DNA of 64,000 nucleotides. Origin: Thermus thermophilus (GTDB lineage Bacteria; Deinococcota; Deinococci; Deinococcales; Thermaceae). The notes beneath the pieces are model-generated. The model saw only the letters and a list, made by a program, of their open reading frames with translations, was not told where the DNA came from and did not search any database. The number at the start of each line of letters is the position of its first letter. Position 1 is the first letter of the stretch. Of the stretch, positions 35,146-43,748 are shown piece by piece. The stretch is from positions 1,860,001-1,924,000 of the forward strand of contig NZ_AP025158.1 in assembly GCF_019974155.1 (NCBI RefSeq), in the 5' to 3' direction. The position numbers were made by a program, and so were the translations under genes.

Positions 35146-36756
35146 TTAGCCTCGGCTCTTCTCCTCAGCCTCCTCCTCGAAGCCCAGGCTCGCCAAGAGG
35201 TCGCCGTAGAGGTCGCCGAGCTTCACCGTGGCCGTGGTGGTGGGCACGCTGGAGGCGTCGTAGAGGTTGTACTCCGCCACGGCGCCGTACTCGTACTCCC
35301 TCCGGTCCTCCCGGCGGGGCGCCCCCTTGCGGCGGGCGCGCTCCTTGCCCGAGCGGGCGCGGCGGGGCCGCTCCTCCTCCTGGGGCAGGGGGGGCGGAAG
35401 GAGGCGCTTGCGGGAGAGGGAGACCCGCTGCTCCACCGGGTCAATGTTGAGGACCACGACCTCCATCTCGTCCCCCTTCTTGAAGAGGGCGGCCGGGTTC
35501 TCCACCCGCTTGTGGTCCAGCTCGGAGACGTGGACGAGCCCCTCAATGCCGGGCTCAATCTCCACGAAGACCCCGAAGTCCGTGACCCCGGTAACCTTGC
35601 CCTTCAGCACGGTGCCGGGCGGGTACTTCTCCGTGAGCTGCTGCCAGGGATCGGGCTGGGTCTGCTTGAGGCCCAGGGAGAGGCGGCGCTCCTCGGGGTC
35701 CAGGCGCAGGACCACGGCCTCCACCTCGTCCCCCTCCTTCACCACCTCGGAGGGGTGCTTGGGCCGCTTGGTCCAGGAGAGCTCGGAGATGTGGATCAGG
35801 CCCTCGAGGCCCGGCTCCACCTCCACGAAGGCCCCGAACTGGGTGAGGCCCACCACCTTGCCCCGGACCCGGGTGCCCACGGGGTACTTCTCCGCCACCG
35901 TGGTCCAGGGGTCGGGGATGAGGGCCTTGATGGAGAGGTTGACCCGCTCCTTCTCGGGGTCCACGGAGAGGACCTGGGCCTTCACCTTCTGGCCCTTCTG
36001 GATCACCTCGCGGGGGTGGTTGAACCGCCCCCAGGTGATCTCGGAGCGGTGGACCAAGCCGTCCACGGGGCCCAGGTTGACGAAGACCCCGAAGTCGGTC
36101 ACCTCCACCACGGTGCCCTCCACCACCTGGCCGGGCTCGAGGCTCTTGAGGAAGGCCTCCCGGGCCCGCTTCTGCTCCTCCTCCAGCACCGCCCGGCGGG
36201 AGAGGATGACCCGGCCTTTACGGCGGTGGAACTCAATGATCTTGGCCAGGACCTGCTGGCCCACGAACTCGTCCAGGTTCGGGACGCGCCTAAGGTCCAG
36301 CTGGGAGGCGGGCATGAAGCCCTGGACACCGTCCAGCTCGGCGACCACGCCCCCCTTCACCCGCTCCTTGATGGTCACGGTGACGGGCTCGCCCTTCTCG
36401 TAAAGCTCCTGGACCCGGTCCCACTTCTCCTGGGCCTCGATCTTCTTCCGGGAGAGCAGGATCTGGCCCGTCTCGGGGTCCACCCGGAGCACCTGGACCT
36501 TCACCTCGTCCCCAGGGCTCAGAAGGTTCCTGAGTTCCTCCTCGGAGAGGGGCTTGGTGGTGAGCTGGTTGAAGGGGATGATGCCCTCGGTCTTGGCGCC
36601 GATGTCCACCGCCACGCCTTCCGAGCCCACCAGAACCACCTTGCCCGTCAGGATCTGCCCGGGGCGCACGCGCTTCTCCAGCCGGGCCTCCGTCTCCTGA
36701 AGGGCCTCTTCCATGCTGAAGGTCTGTTCCGGGGTCTGGGTCGCCTTGTCTTCCAT
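35146..36756 (-). CDS. rpsA: 30S ribosomal protein S1
   Basis: 536 residues with five recognisable S1 OB-fold repeats (starts near 33, 108, 190, 277 and 363; typical strings VEGTVVEVTDFGVFVNLGPVDGLVHRSEITW and VLKGKVTGVTDFGVFVEIEPGIEGLVHVSEL). Binds mRNA on the 30S subunit. A basic low-complexity linker RPRRARSGKERARRKGAPRRE near residue 455 precedes a short acidic tail. Its promoter and structured leader lie at 36786-36886. Confidence 0.95.
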   Translation of the reverse strand: MEDKATQTPEQTFSMEEALQETEARLEKRVRPGQILTGKVVLVGSEGVAVDIGAKTEGIIPFNQLTTKPLSEEELRNLLSPGDEVKVQVLRVDPETGQILLSRKKIEAQEKWDRVQELYEKGEPVTVTIKERVKGGVVAELDGVQGFMPASQLDLRRVPNLDEFVGQQVLAKIIEFHRRKGRVILSRRAVLEEEQKRAREAFLKSLEPGQVVEGTVVEVTDFGVFVNLGPVDGLVHRSEITWGRFNHPREVIQKGQKVKAQVLSVDPEKERVNLSIKALIPDPWTTVAEKYPVGTRVRGKVVGLTQFGAFVEVEPGLEGLIHISELSWTKRPKHPSEVVKEGDEVEAVVLRLDPEERRLSLGLKQTQPDPWQQLTEKYPPGTVLKGKVTGVTDFGVFVEIEPGIEGLVHVSELDHKRVENPAALFKKGDEMEVVVLNIDPVEQRVSLSRKRLLPPPLPQEEERPRRARSGKERARRKGAPRREDRREYEYGAVAEYNLYDASSVPTTTATVKLGDLYGDLLASLGFEEEAEEKSRG

Positions 36757-36784
36757 GCCGCCTCTATCCTCCTCTAGCCTTCTG

Positions 36785-36886
36785 CCACACGAAAAGGAGG
36801 GGGAGAGCCACTACTCCCCGCTCTCGTGTGCACAAGCCCCGAAGGGCATACTCCCCTTTTATACCACCCCTCCTCCCGTTTGCCAA
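36785..36886 (-). promoter_or_regulatory. rpsA promoter and structured leader
   Basis: Minus strand TTGGCA (plus 36881-36886), 17 bp, TATAAA (plus 36858-36863). The roughly 95-nt leader can fold: CACACGA (36832 side) pairs with TCGTGTG (36786 side), and within it GGGGAG pairs with CTCCCC. Such a hairpin could mediate S1 autoregulation; this is inference. Confidence 0.7.
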
Positions 36887-36905
36887 GACCTGTCCAGCTG
36901 AACGC

Positions 36906-37620
36906 TCATCCCTTTCCTCCTCCCAGTTCCTGAGGCAACCGGACCAGCGCTGCCCGCACGGCTTCCCTCCAAGGCAGGGGTCCCTGGGCCAGGGCGATCC
37001 GGCCCAGACGGAAGAGGCTCTGCCGCTCGGGATGGGCCAGGAGCCGGGGAAGCCATTCCCTGCCCTGCAAGCGCGCCCCCAGAAGGACCAAGAGCGCCAT
37101 CCCCAAGGCCAGAAGCCATAACCACCCCCTGAGGCTCGCCCCCGTCCGCAGCCGATGGCGGTCCAGCCCAAACCCCTGCCCCTTCAGGTCCCTAAACCCC
37201 TCTTCAATCCACATCCGCCACCCATAGGGCGGCTCCCCCCCAAAAGGGCCCGAATAGGCCAGATACCAGGGATCCCGACCCCCTGGGTACACCAGGAGGG
37301 TGACTTCTACCCCCTCCCCACCGTGTCCGAAAAGGCGGACCTCCTCCCGCAGGGGGTGGACCACACGCTGGTAGCCCTCCTTCAGGGGAAGGCGCTTCCC
37401 CCCTTGGGGTTCCACCTCCCGGTTCTACTAGAGGCGGAGGAGGAAGCCCATGCCCCACCCCTGGAGCTTTTGCCTCAGGGAAGCCCGGTCAAAGCCGCGG
37501 TCCGGGAAGAGGGGGGTATACCCCAGATCCTGGACGGCGCGGCCCAGGCGGTGGAGGAACTCCTCCTCCACCCGGTTTTGACTGGGAAGAGGGGGGTGGC
37601 AGGCGGCCCGCCTTACTTGC
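36906..37620 (-). pseudogene. Degenerate IS4-family transposase remnant
   Basis: C-terminal half of a DDE transposase: FPDRGFDRASLRQKL (second Asp region) then YGWRMWIEEGFRDLKGQG, which fits the IS4 YxxRxxxExxxxxxK signature. A double stop TAGTAG (plus-strand CTACTA, 37425-37430) interrupts the frame between these motifs, and the N-terminal third including the first Asp is missing. No inverted repeats were recognised. Borders are approximate. The stretch up to 37695 holds nothing else that I can support. Confidence 0.75.
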
Positions 37621-37707
37621 CCCCCTCTTCCCTTCCCTCGTCAAGCCCCGGCCCTCAAAGTGAGGAGAGCTCAGCTTCCAAGGCGAGGCCCTGCCATAAT
37701 GGGGGCC

Positions 37708-38823
37708 ATGGAAAGCCTTCGCTGGATGGAAGCCCGCCTTCCCGAGATCCTCAAGGACCTGGAGGCCTTCGTCCGCCGGGAGTCCCCCTCGGGGGACCTC
37801 GCGGGCCTTAAGGAAGCCGCGGCCTTCCTGGAAGAGGCCTTCGGGCCCCTCGAGGGCCGCCTCTCCCGCAAGGACACCCCCGCGGGCCCCGTCCTCCTCC
37901 TCAAGCGGGAAGGCGAGGGCGCCCCCGTGCTCGTCCTCTGCCACTACGACACCGTCCACCCCAAGGGGAGCTTCCCCGAGCCCTTCCGCCTGGAGCGGGA
38001 GAAGGCCATCGGTCCCGGGGTCTACGACATGAAGGGGGGGATCATCGCCCTCCTCTACGCCCTGCGCTACGCCGAGGCCACGGGGCGGAGGCTTCCCGCC
38101 CTCGAGGTCCTCTTCACCCCCGACGAGGAGGTGGGCTCCCCGGAAAGCCGCCCCCTCATTGAGGCCGCCGCCAAGAAGGCCCGGGCGGTGCTGGTCCTGG
38201 AACCCCCCACCGCGGAAGGCCACCTGAAGGTGGCCCGCAAGGGGGTGGGGCTCTACCGGCTTAGGGCCATCGGCAAGGCCGCCCACCAGGGGGTAGAGCC
38301 GGAGAAGGGGGTGAACGCCATCCTGGAGCTCGCCCACCAGGTCCTCAAGGCGGCGGCCCTGGAGGACCGGGAGAAGGGGACCACCCTGGGGCCGAACCGC
38401 ATCCGGGGCGGCACGGCCACCAACGTGGTGGCCGAGGAGGCGGAGGTGGAGATTGACCTCAGGGCCTGGACCCTGGAGGAGGTGCGGCGGGTGGAGGAAG
38501 GGCTTAAGGCCCTCAAGCCCGTCCTGCCCGGGGCCAGGCTCGTGCTCTCGGGCGGCCTCAACCGCCCCCCCATGGAGCCCACGGAGGAAAGCCTCGCCCT
38601 CTTCGCCAAGGCCCGGACCATCGGGGAGGCCCTGGGCCTGAGGCTCGAGCCCGGCCGGGTGGGCGGGGGCTCGGACGGGAACTTCACCGCCGCCCTAGGG
38701 GTGCCCACCCTGGACGGCCTGGGGCTTTTCGGGGGCGATGCCCACCAGAAGACGGAGTACGTGGTGGTGCCGGAGATCCCCCGCCGCGCCGCCCTCCTCG
38801 CCGAGCTCCTCGCCGCCCTATGA
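37708..38823 (+). CDS. M20-family metallopeptidase (CPG2-like)
   Basis: 371 residues, dizinc exopeptidase. Metal-site motifs LCHYDTVHPKG (His, then Asp), GPGVYDMKGG (bridging Asp), TPDEEVGSPESR (catalytic Glu and ligand Glu) and the late GDAHQKTEY (His). Dimerisation/lid domain about 180-290. Related to glutamate carboxypeptidase; it likely trims Glu or other acyl amino acids. CATAAT (37695-37700) lies 7 nt before the ATG at 37708, so I reject the longer frame at 37660. Stop overlaps the next gene as ATGA. Confidence 0.9.
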   Translation: MESLRWMEARLPEILKDLEAFVRRESPSGDLAGLKEAAAFLEEAFGPLEGRLSRKDTPAGPVLLLKREGEGAPVLVLCHYDTVHPKGSFPEPFRLEREKAIGPGVYDMKGGIIALLYALRYAEATGRRLPALEVLFTPDEEVGSPESRPLIEAAAKKARAVLVLEPPTAEGHLKVARKGVGLYRLRAIGKAAHQGVEPEKGVNAILELAHQVLKAAALEDREKGTTLGPNRIRGGTATNVVAEEAEVEIDLRAWTLEEVRRVEEGLKALKPVLPGARLVLSGGLNRPPMEPTEESLALFAKARTIGEALGLRLEPGRVGGGSDGNFTAALGVPTLDGLGLFGGDAHQKTEYVVVPEIPRRAALLAELLAAL

Positions 38824-39296
38824 GCCTCTCCCCCTCCGCCCGGCGGGTCCAAGGCGCCCTCGAGGCCCGGGGCTTCGGCCACCTGAAGGTGGTGGAGCTT
38901 CCCGCCTCCACCCGCACCGCCAAAGAAGCCGCCCAGGCCGTGGGGGCGGAGGTGGGGCAGATCGTGAAGAGCCTGGTCTTCGTTGGGGAAAGGGGAGCCT
39001 ACCTCTTCCTGGTGAGCGGGAAGAACCGGCTGGACCTGGGAAAGGCCACGCGTCTGGTGGGCGGCCCCCTGCGCCAGGCCACGCCGGAGGAGGTGCGGGA
39101 ACTCACCGGCTTCGCCATCGGGGGTGTCCCCCCGGTGGGGCACAACACGCCCTTGCCCGCCTACCTGGACGAGGACCTCCTGGGCTACCCCGAGGTCTGG
39201 GCGGCCGGAGGCACCCCGAGGGCCCTCTTCCGGGCCACCCCCGAGGAGCTCCTCGCCCTCACCGGGGCCCAGGTGGCGGACCTCAAGGAGGCCTAG
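38820..39296 (+). CDS. YbaK/ProX-type Cys-tRNA(Pro) editing protein
   Basis: 158 residues, YbaK-like fold: FGHLKVVELPASTRTAKEAAQAVGAEVGQIVKSLVF, then the conserved Lys in GKNRLDLGK and the FAIGGVPPVGHNTPLPAYLDEDLL segment that lines the active site. Hydrolyses mischarged tRNA-Pro or related substrates. Overlaps the peptidase by 4 nt. Confidence 0.9.
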   Translation: MSLSPSARRVQGALEARGFGHLKVVELPASTRTAKEAAQAVGAEVGQIVKSLVFVGERGAYLFLVSGKNRLDLGKATRLVGGPLRQATPEEVRELTGFAIGGVPPVGHNTPLPAYLDEDLLGYPEVWAAGGTPRALFRATPEELLALTGAQVADLKEA

Positions 39297-39298
39297 CG

Positions 39299-39574
39299 AT
39301 GTTCTTCCGCAAGGACCCCCACGTGAAGCCGGAAGGCCCCCTGGCCTTCCGGGTGCGGGTGCGCACGAAAAGCGGGGAAGTGGTGGAGCTCAGGCTCTCC
39401 AAGAGCATGGAGATCTCCCCCACGGAAGGGGGCTACTACGTGCGCAAGGAGATCGTGGCCCCAAAGAGCCTGGACCGGGCGGTGCTGGAGATCTGGTTTG
39501 ACCGCGGCTACCGGCCCGTGCGCAAGGTCGTTGAGGGGGGTGAACTCATACCTATTCGGGAATGGGCGGACTAG
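39299..39574 (+). CDS. Small beta-rich protein, function unknown
   Basis: 91 residues, ATG at 39299 two bases after the ybaK stop. Composition and alternating pattern (AFRVRVRTKSGEVVELRLSKSMEI, YRPVRKVVEGGELIPIREWAD) suggest a small beta-sheet fold. No family recognised. Third gene of the run starting with the M20 peptidase. Confidence 0.7.
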   Translation: MFFRKDPHVKPEGPLAFRVRVRTKSGEVVELRLSKSMEISPTEGGYYVRKEIVAPKSLDRAVLEIWFDRGYRPVRKVVEGGELIPIREWAD

Positions 39575-39583
39575 AATGGGGAC

Positions 39584-39868
39584 ATGGAAAAGGTCCTCTT
39601 CGGCCTCGGCCTTCTGGTCATGGTCTACAACGTCCTCTATGGCCTTCGGCTCAAGCGGGCCGCCCCCGGCGGGGTCATCGGGGAAAGGAGCGGGCAGATG
39701 CTCTTCCTCATCGCCTTCTTCGCCCTCGCCTACCTGGGGGTCCTGCTCCTCACCTGGAGCGAGCCCAGTAGCCTCCTCCTTCTCCTCCTCTCCCTGATTC
39801 TCTTTCTGGGAGCGGTCTTCGTCCACCTGGTGCTCCGCCTGGTGGACGCCATCCTGGCCTCCTTGTAG
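39584..39868 (+). CDS. Small membrane protein, three predicted helices
   Basis: 94 residues with hydrophobic segments at about 4-22, 39-57 and 61-90. TAGAAT (39572-39577) is 6 nt before the ATG, so it should have its own leaderless transcript. No conserved motif seen. Confidence 0.7.
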   Translation: MEKVLFGLGLLVMVYNVLYGLRLKRAAPGGVIGERSGQMLFLIAFFALAYLGVLLLTWSEPSSLLLLLLSLILFLGAVFVHLVLRLVDAILASL

Positions 39869-39870
39869 CC

Positions 39871-40269
39871 ATGGTCTTCCGCCGCAACCCCTCCCCTCCC
39901 GAGAGCGAGTGGAAACCCACCCCGGAGGAGTGGCGGGTCTACGTCCTCTGCGACGGGCGGCGCACGGAGGAGGAGGTGGTGCGGGAAAGCGGCCTGGGGG
40001 AGGAAGCCTACCGGATTCTGGCGGGCCTTCTCAAGCGGGGCCTCATCCTCCCCGTGGAAAGCCCCAAGGAGCTTTGCGCTAAGCTTTCGGAGCTCCTCAA
40101 GGCCCGGCTTGGCCCCCGGGCGGAGCCCTTCCTTAGGCAGCTCCAGGGGTGCGAAACCCGGGAGCGCCTGGAAGAAGAAGCCCTTAGGGTGGCCCTGAAG
40201 GTCAAGCTCACCTTGGACCGGAGGGCCGGGGAGGAGCTGGAAAAGGCGGTGAAGGCCCTTTTCCGCTAG
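39871..40269 (+). CDS. Helical protein, function unknown
   Basis: 132 residues, ATG two bases after the previous stop. The N-terminal part (EWRVYVLCDGRRTEEEVVRESGLGEEAYRILAGLLKRGLI) resembles a winged-helix of the type found in PATAN/DUF4388-linked proteins. The rest is charged and helical. DNA binding is not demonstrated. Confidence 0.65.
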   Translation: MVFRRNPSPPESEWKPTPEEWRVYVLCDGRRTEEEVVRESGLGEEAYRILAGLLKRGLILPVESPKELCAKLSELLKARLGPRAEPFLRQLQGCETRERLEEEALRVALKVKLTLDRRAGEELEKAVKALFR

Positions 40270-40298
40270 CCTCCCCCAGGGAAGAACGCCCGCCGGGG

Positions 40299-40326
40299 CC
40301 CCATGCCGGCGTAAGCCAGCATGGGG
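40299..40326. repeat. Palindromic CCCCATGC element
   Basis: CCCCATGCCGGC-GTAA-GCCAGCATGGGG, a 12-bp stem with one mismatch. A half copy (CCCCATGCTGGCTTGC) occurs at 59147-59162 and a shorter match at 31588. It probably acts as a bidirectional terminator and may be a dispersed Thermus repeat. Confidence 0.6.
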
Positions 40327-40349
40327 TGGTGTTATCAGGAGTTTTCACC

Positions 40350-40730
40350 CTACCTCTCACCCCCCTTCCCGAGCCTCCTCCTTGGGGGCGAGGCGGCTTT
40401 TATCTCGGTCAGTAGCCTCTCCCCAGCTACCCTCTGGGCGTGGCGCCACGCCATCCCCGGAAAGGCCAGCCGCACCTCCCTCATCGCGTGAAAGGCCCGT
40501 ACCACCAGCTCCGCATGCATGAGCTGCGCCGCAAACGAACGCGCCTGGCTCCTTCCCTGCCCCAGGTTCTGCTTGTAGAGCCTATGCACCACCTCCGCCT
40601 TCCAACGGCAAAACCACGCCTCCAGCACCTCCTGCACACCCCCCGCCAGGGTGGAGACCAGGGCAAAGCCCCGCCACCCAGCCCCGCGCCCCACCCAGAC
40701 CAGCACCAGGCAGCTTGCAGGCCGCTAAGC
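40350..40730 (-). pseudogene. Transposase C-terminal fragment
   Basis: About 125 residues of a DDE transposase: LVLVWVGRGAGWRGFALVSTL, then AWFCRWKAEVVHRLYKQNLGQGRSQ, which resembles the final-Glu helix of IS4/IS701-type enzymes (RWxIExxxxxxKQxLGL), although the Glu position is shifted. A TAG stop lies just upstream in frame and the N-terminal two thirds are missing. Not related in detail to the remnant at 37 kb. Confidence 0.65.
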
Positions 40731-40773
40731 ATGGCGGCCACTATGTTTTCAGGCCAGGGATAGGTAACGACTT

Positions 40774-40803
40774 CCCCCACCGGGGCTTTCGCCGCGGTGG
40801 GGG
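40774..40803. repeat. GC-rich palindromic repeat, copy A
   Basis: CCCCCACCGGGGC-TTTC-GCCGCGGTGGGGG, the same palindrome as copies at 44526-44553 and 48911-48938 with one mismatch in the stem. It lies between a transposase remnant and the AGCS gene. Confidence 0.75.
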
Positions 40804-40845
40804 CCTCCAAAACCCCGCCCTCGTTCGGGCATCCCGTGGGGCCCT

Positions 40846-42201
40846 TTAGCGGGGCGGCACCCAGGGCTCCCCGCGGAAGAAGCCGTAGACCAGGCGTCCC
40901 ACCACCCCGCCCAGAAGGACCAGGCCTAGGAGGTTGGGAAGGGCCATGAGGCCGTTTAGGGTGTCGGAAACGGCCAAAAAGGCCTCGAGGCCCCCCAGAG
41001 GCCCCACGAAGGCCAAGGTGGCGAAGGCGAGGCGGTAGGGCCAGCGGACGCCCTCCCCGAGGAGGAAGGCCGCGGCCTCCTCCCCGTAAAACCCCCAGGA
41101 GACCATGGTCCCCAGGGCGAAGACCGCCACGGTGAGGGCGAGGACCACGCCCCCCAAGGGGTGGGCCTGGAAGAGGGCCTGGGCCGCCTCGGCGGCGCTT
41201 CCCCCCCTTTGCCAAAGCCCGGAGGCGACGAAGGTGAGGGCGGTGAGGGAGGTCACCAGGAAGCTCACGAGCATCTCCGTGACCCCCCAGAACCCCTGGC
41301 GCACGGGGTGGTCCACCTGGGCCTGGGCGTGGGCGATGGCCGCCGAACCCAGCCCCGCTTCATTGGCGAAGATGCCCCGGCCAAGCCCCGCGTTGATGGC
41401 GGCGAAGAGGCTGTAGCCCGCAGCCCCCCCCAAAGCGGCCTCCGGGCTGAAGGCGGCCTGGAAGACCAGGGCCAGGGCCTCGGGGATCCGCCCGGCGTAG
41501 AGGACGAGGAGGGGCCCCACCGCCGCCAGGAAGAGGAGGAGCTTCAGGGGCACCACCACCTGGGCGAAGCGGGCCACCCGCACGATCCCCCCGCCCAGGA
41601 CCACCCCCACCAGGAGGGCCAGGAAGAGGCCCACCAGGGCGGGCGGCGCCCCCAAGGGAACCAGGGCCCCCCCCACCGCCCCCGCCTGGAAGAGGTTGCC
41701 GATGCCGAAAGCGGCCACCGCGGCGAAGAAGGCGAAGAGGTGGCCCAGGAAGCGTAGCCTGGGGAGGCCCCGAAAGAGGTAGTACATGGGCCCGCCGGAA
41801 ACGGAGCCGTCGGCGAAGCGGCGGCGGTAGTGGACCGCCAGGGTGGCCTCGGCGAACTTCGTGCCGGTGCCGAAGAAGTAGCCCACCCACATCCAGAACA
41901 CCGCCCCCGGCCCCCCCACGAGCACCGCCGCCAGCATGCCGAGGAGGTGGCCCGTGCCCAGGGTGGCGGAGAGGGCCACCATGGTGGCCTGGTAGGGGGT
42001 GATCTGGCCGCCGAAGCCGTAGGCCCGCTCCCGGATCGCCCCAAGGGTCTCGCTGAAGGCCACCCGCGCCATCCTGAAGGGGGCGCTGAACCAGCGGATC
42101 TGGAAGATCACCAGGTAGGCCCCCACCAGGAGGTAGACCAGCTTCATGGGAAAGCCGAAAACGATGCGGTTCAGGGTTTCGTTCCAGGCCAGGATGTCCA
42201 T
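40846..42201 (-). CDS. Alanine/glycine:cation symporter (AGCS family)
   Basis: 451 residues, about 11 membrane segments. Family signatures are visible as GPGAVFWMWVGYFFGTGTKFAEATLAVHYR (about 95-125) and AGLGRGIFANEAGLGSAAIAHA (about 265-286). Imports Ala or Gly with sodium or protons. It starts 3 nt after the DUF4388 gene, so the two form an operon. Confidence 0.9.
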   Translation of the reverse strand: MDILAWNETLNRIVFGFPMKLVYLLVGAYLVIFQIRWFSAPFRMARVAFSETLGAIRERAYGFGGQITPYQATMVALSATLGTGHLLGMLAAVLVGGPGAVFWMWVGYFFGTGTKFAEATLAVHYRRRFADGSVSGGPMYYLFRGLPRLRFLGHLFAFFAAVAAFGIGNLFQAGAVGGALVPLGAPPALVGLFLALLVGVVLGGGIVRVARFAQVVVPLKLLLFLAAVGPLLVLYAGRIPEALALVFQAAFSPEAALGGAAGYSLFAAINAGLGRGIFANEAGLGSAAIAHAQAQVDHPVRQGFWGVTEMLVSFLVTSLTALTFVASGLWQRGGSAAEAAQALFQAHPLGGVVLALTVAVFALGTMVSWGFYGEEAAAFLLGEGVRWPYRLAFATLAFVGPLGGLEAFLAVSDTLNGLMALPNLLGLVLLGGVVGRLVYGFFRGEPWVPPR

Positions 42202-42204
42202 GGG

Positions 42205-42987
42205 CTACACCTCCGGCACGGCCTCCACCTTGTCCCCCCGGCGGAGGCGCAGGCGCTTTAGGTCCTCCTCCATAAGCCTCACCCTCCCTTGGAGGTTCGG
42301 CCGGGGACGGACCTCGAGGACCGCCCCCGGGGGCAGAAGCCGCACCCTAAACCCTCGGCGGATGGCCCGGGCCCACCGGGCGTAGAGGGCCTCGTCCACG
42401 TAGGCCACCCCCGAGCCCGGCCCGTAGATGGGGAGGACCACGAGGGGCTCGGGGGGAAGGTCCACCTCGGGGTAGGCCTCCAGGGCCCCCACCTCCAGGA
42501 GGGTGCTGAGGACCCGGGCCTGCCGCAACACCCCGGGGGCGAGGAGGACCTCGGCGATCCGCTTCCCCTCTACCCGGGCGAGGAGTCCCAGGGCCTCTGA
42601 GGGAAGCTCCACCGCGCTCCCCTCCCGGGGCAGGCGGAGGCGGAGGCCCCAGTTGGCGGGCAGCTTGACCTTCTCCCAGGCGGCTTGGGCCTGGGCGAGC
42701 CGGGCCGGGACCTCGAGGCCCCCAAGCAGGGTGGTGTGGGGCGGAAGGGCCTCGGGCTCAAAGACAAAGGGGGCCCGCCTAAGCCCTACCAAGAGGTCTA
42801 GGGCCTCCTCCCCTTCCAAGACCCTTTCCCCCGACTGGGCCTTGGCGTGGACCACCTGCCCGCCCCGAAGGTAGACCTCGGCCTCCAAAAAAGGAGGGTG
42901 CAGGCGCAGCCTCCCCGTGCGCCCCGCGCTCATCAGCGCCCCCACCAGGGAGGGAAACGGAAACTCGGCCAGGTCCCCCGAAAGCAT
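42205..42987 (-). CDS. DUF4388 (PATAN-type) domain protein
   Basis: 260 residues. N-terminal DUF4388-like unit: MLSGDLAEFPFPSLVGALMSAGRTGRLRLHPP, then GGQVVHAKAQSGERVLEGEEAL. These domains occur in gliding, type IV pilus and two-component signalling proteins. The C-terminal part (about 100-260) has no recognised family and ends in a beta-rich stretch (GRVRLMEEDLKRLRLRRGDKVEAVPEV). Start could instead be the GTG at 42996. Confidence 0.75.
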   Translation of the reverse strand: MLSGDLAEFPFPSLVGALMSAGRTGRLRLHPPFLEAEVYLRGGQVVHAKAQSGERVLEGEEALDLLVGLRRAPFVFEPEALPPHTTLLGGLEVPARLAQAQAAWEKVKLPANWGLRLRLPREGSAVELPSEALGLLARVEGKRIAEVLLAPGVLRQARVLSTLLEVGALEAYPEVDLPPEPLVVLPIYGPGSGVAYVDEALYARWARAIRRGFRVRLLPPGAVLEVRPRPNLQGRVRLMEEDLKRLRLRRGDKVEAVPEV

Positions 42988-43043
42988 TCGCCCCACGTTT
43001 TACCACGGGCACACCCTCCCGTCCAGACGGGGTATGCTTAGGC

Positions 43044-43727
43044 ATGCACCTTCTCCTCCTCCACGGCTTCACCTCCCACCCCGTCCTCACCCTCGGCCCC
43101 CTGCCAGAAAGGCTCAAGGAGGCAGGGTTCCAGGTGCGCCAGCCCGCCCTGCCGGGCCACGGCACGCGGCCCGAGGACCTCCTAAAGGTGCGCTTTGAGG
43201 ACTGGCTCCTGGCGGCGGAAGAGGCCTACCTGGAGCTTCCCGAGCCCCGGGGGGTGGTGGGGCTTTCCATGGGGGGGCTTCTCGCCGCCCACCTCGCCGC
43301 CCGCCACCCCACAAAGGCCCTCGTGGCCCTGGCCCCCGCCTTCGCCCTGAAAAACCCCTTGGCGCCCTTGGCGCCCTACCTCCACCGGCTCATCCCCCGC
43401 TTTCCCGGCCCACCCTCCATAGAGGACCCGGAGCTCAGGAAGCACAACCCCAACTACCCCTACTTCCCCACCCGGGCTGTCCTGGAGCTCCTCGCCCTCA
43501 TGCGCAAGACCCCGGAAGTCCTCCCCCGGGTGAAGGCCCGGGCCCTGGTGGTGGCGGCGGGGAAAGACCGGGTGGTAAAGGGGGTGGACCGGTACTTCGC
43601 CCTCCTGGGAAGCCCGAGGAAGGACTACCTCGTCTTCCCGGAAAGCGGCCACGACCTCCTCTTGGACCGGGACCGGGAGGCGGTGGCCCGGGCGGTGCGC
43701 GACTGGCTTATTGCAAGTGATAACTAA
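43044..43727 (+). CDS. Alpha/beta hydrolase, esterase/monoacylglycerol lipase-like
   Basis: 227 residues. LLLLHGFTSHP oxyanion region, PGHGTRPED, nucleophile elbow GLSMGG (Ser about 74), Asp in AAGKDRVV, His in ESGHDLLLD. Similar to carboxylesterases of the Est30 type. TATGCT (43033-43038) is 5 nt before the ATG, so probably leaderless. Its last codons and stop lie within the palindromic operator of the next gene. Confidence 0.88.
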   Translation: MHLLLLHGFTSHPVLTLGPLPERLKEAGFQVRQPALPGHGTRPEDLLKVRFEDWLLAAEEAYLELPEPRGVVGLSMGGLLAAHLAARHPTKALVALAPAFALKNPLAPLAPYLHRLIPRFPGPPSIEDPELRKHNPNYPYFPTRAVLELLALMRKTPEVLPRVKARALVVAAGKDRVVKGVDRYFALLGSPRKDYLVFPESGHDLLLDRDREAVARAVRDWLIASDN

Positions 43728-43739
43728 TTGCAATAAAAT
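43708..43739 (+). promoter_or_regulatory. ZIP transporter promoter with overlapping 29-bp palindrome
   Basis: Promoter TTGCAA (43711-43716), 17 bp, TAAAAT (43734-43739). Perfect inverted repeat TTATTGCAA-N11-TTGCAATAA spans 43708-43736 and so covers -35, spacer and most of -10. This AT-rich palindrome in 69% GC DNA is a convincing repressor operator; a metal-responsive Fur/Zur or DtxR-type repressor is the natural guess. Confidence 0.8.
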
Positions 43740-43748
43740 AGGCCCGGT

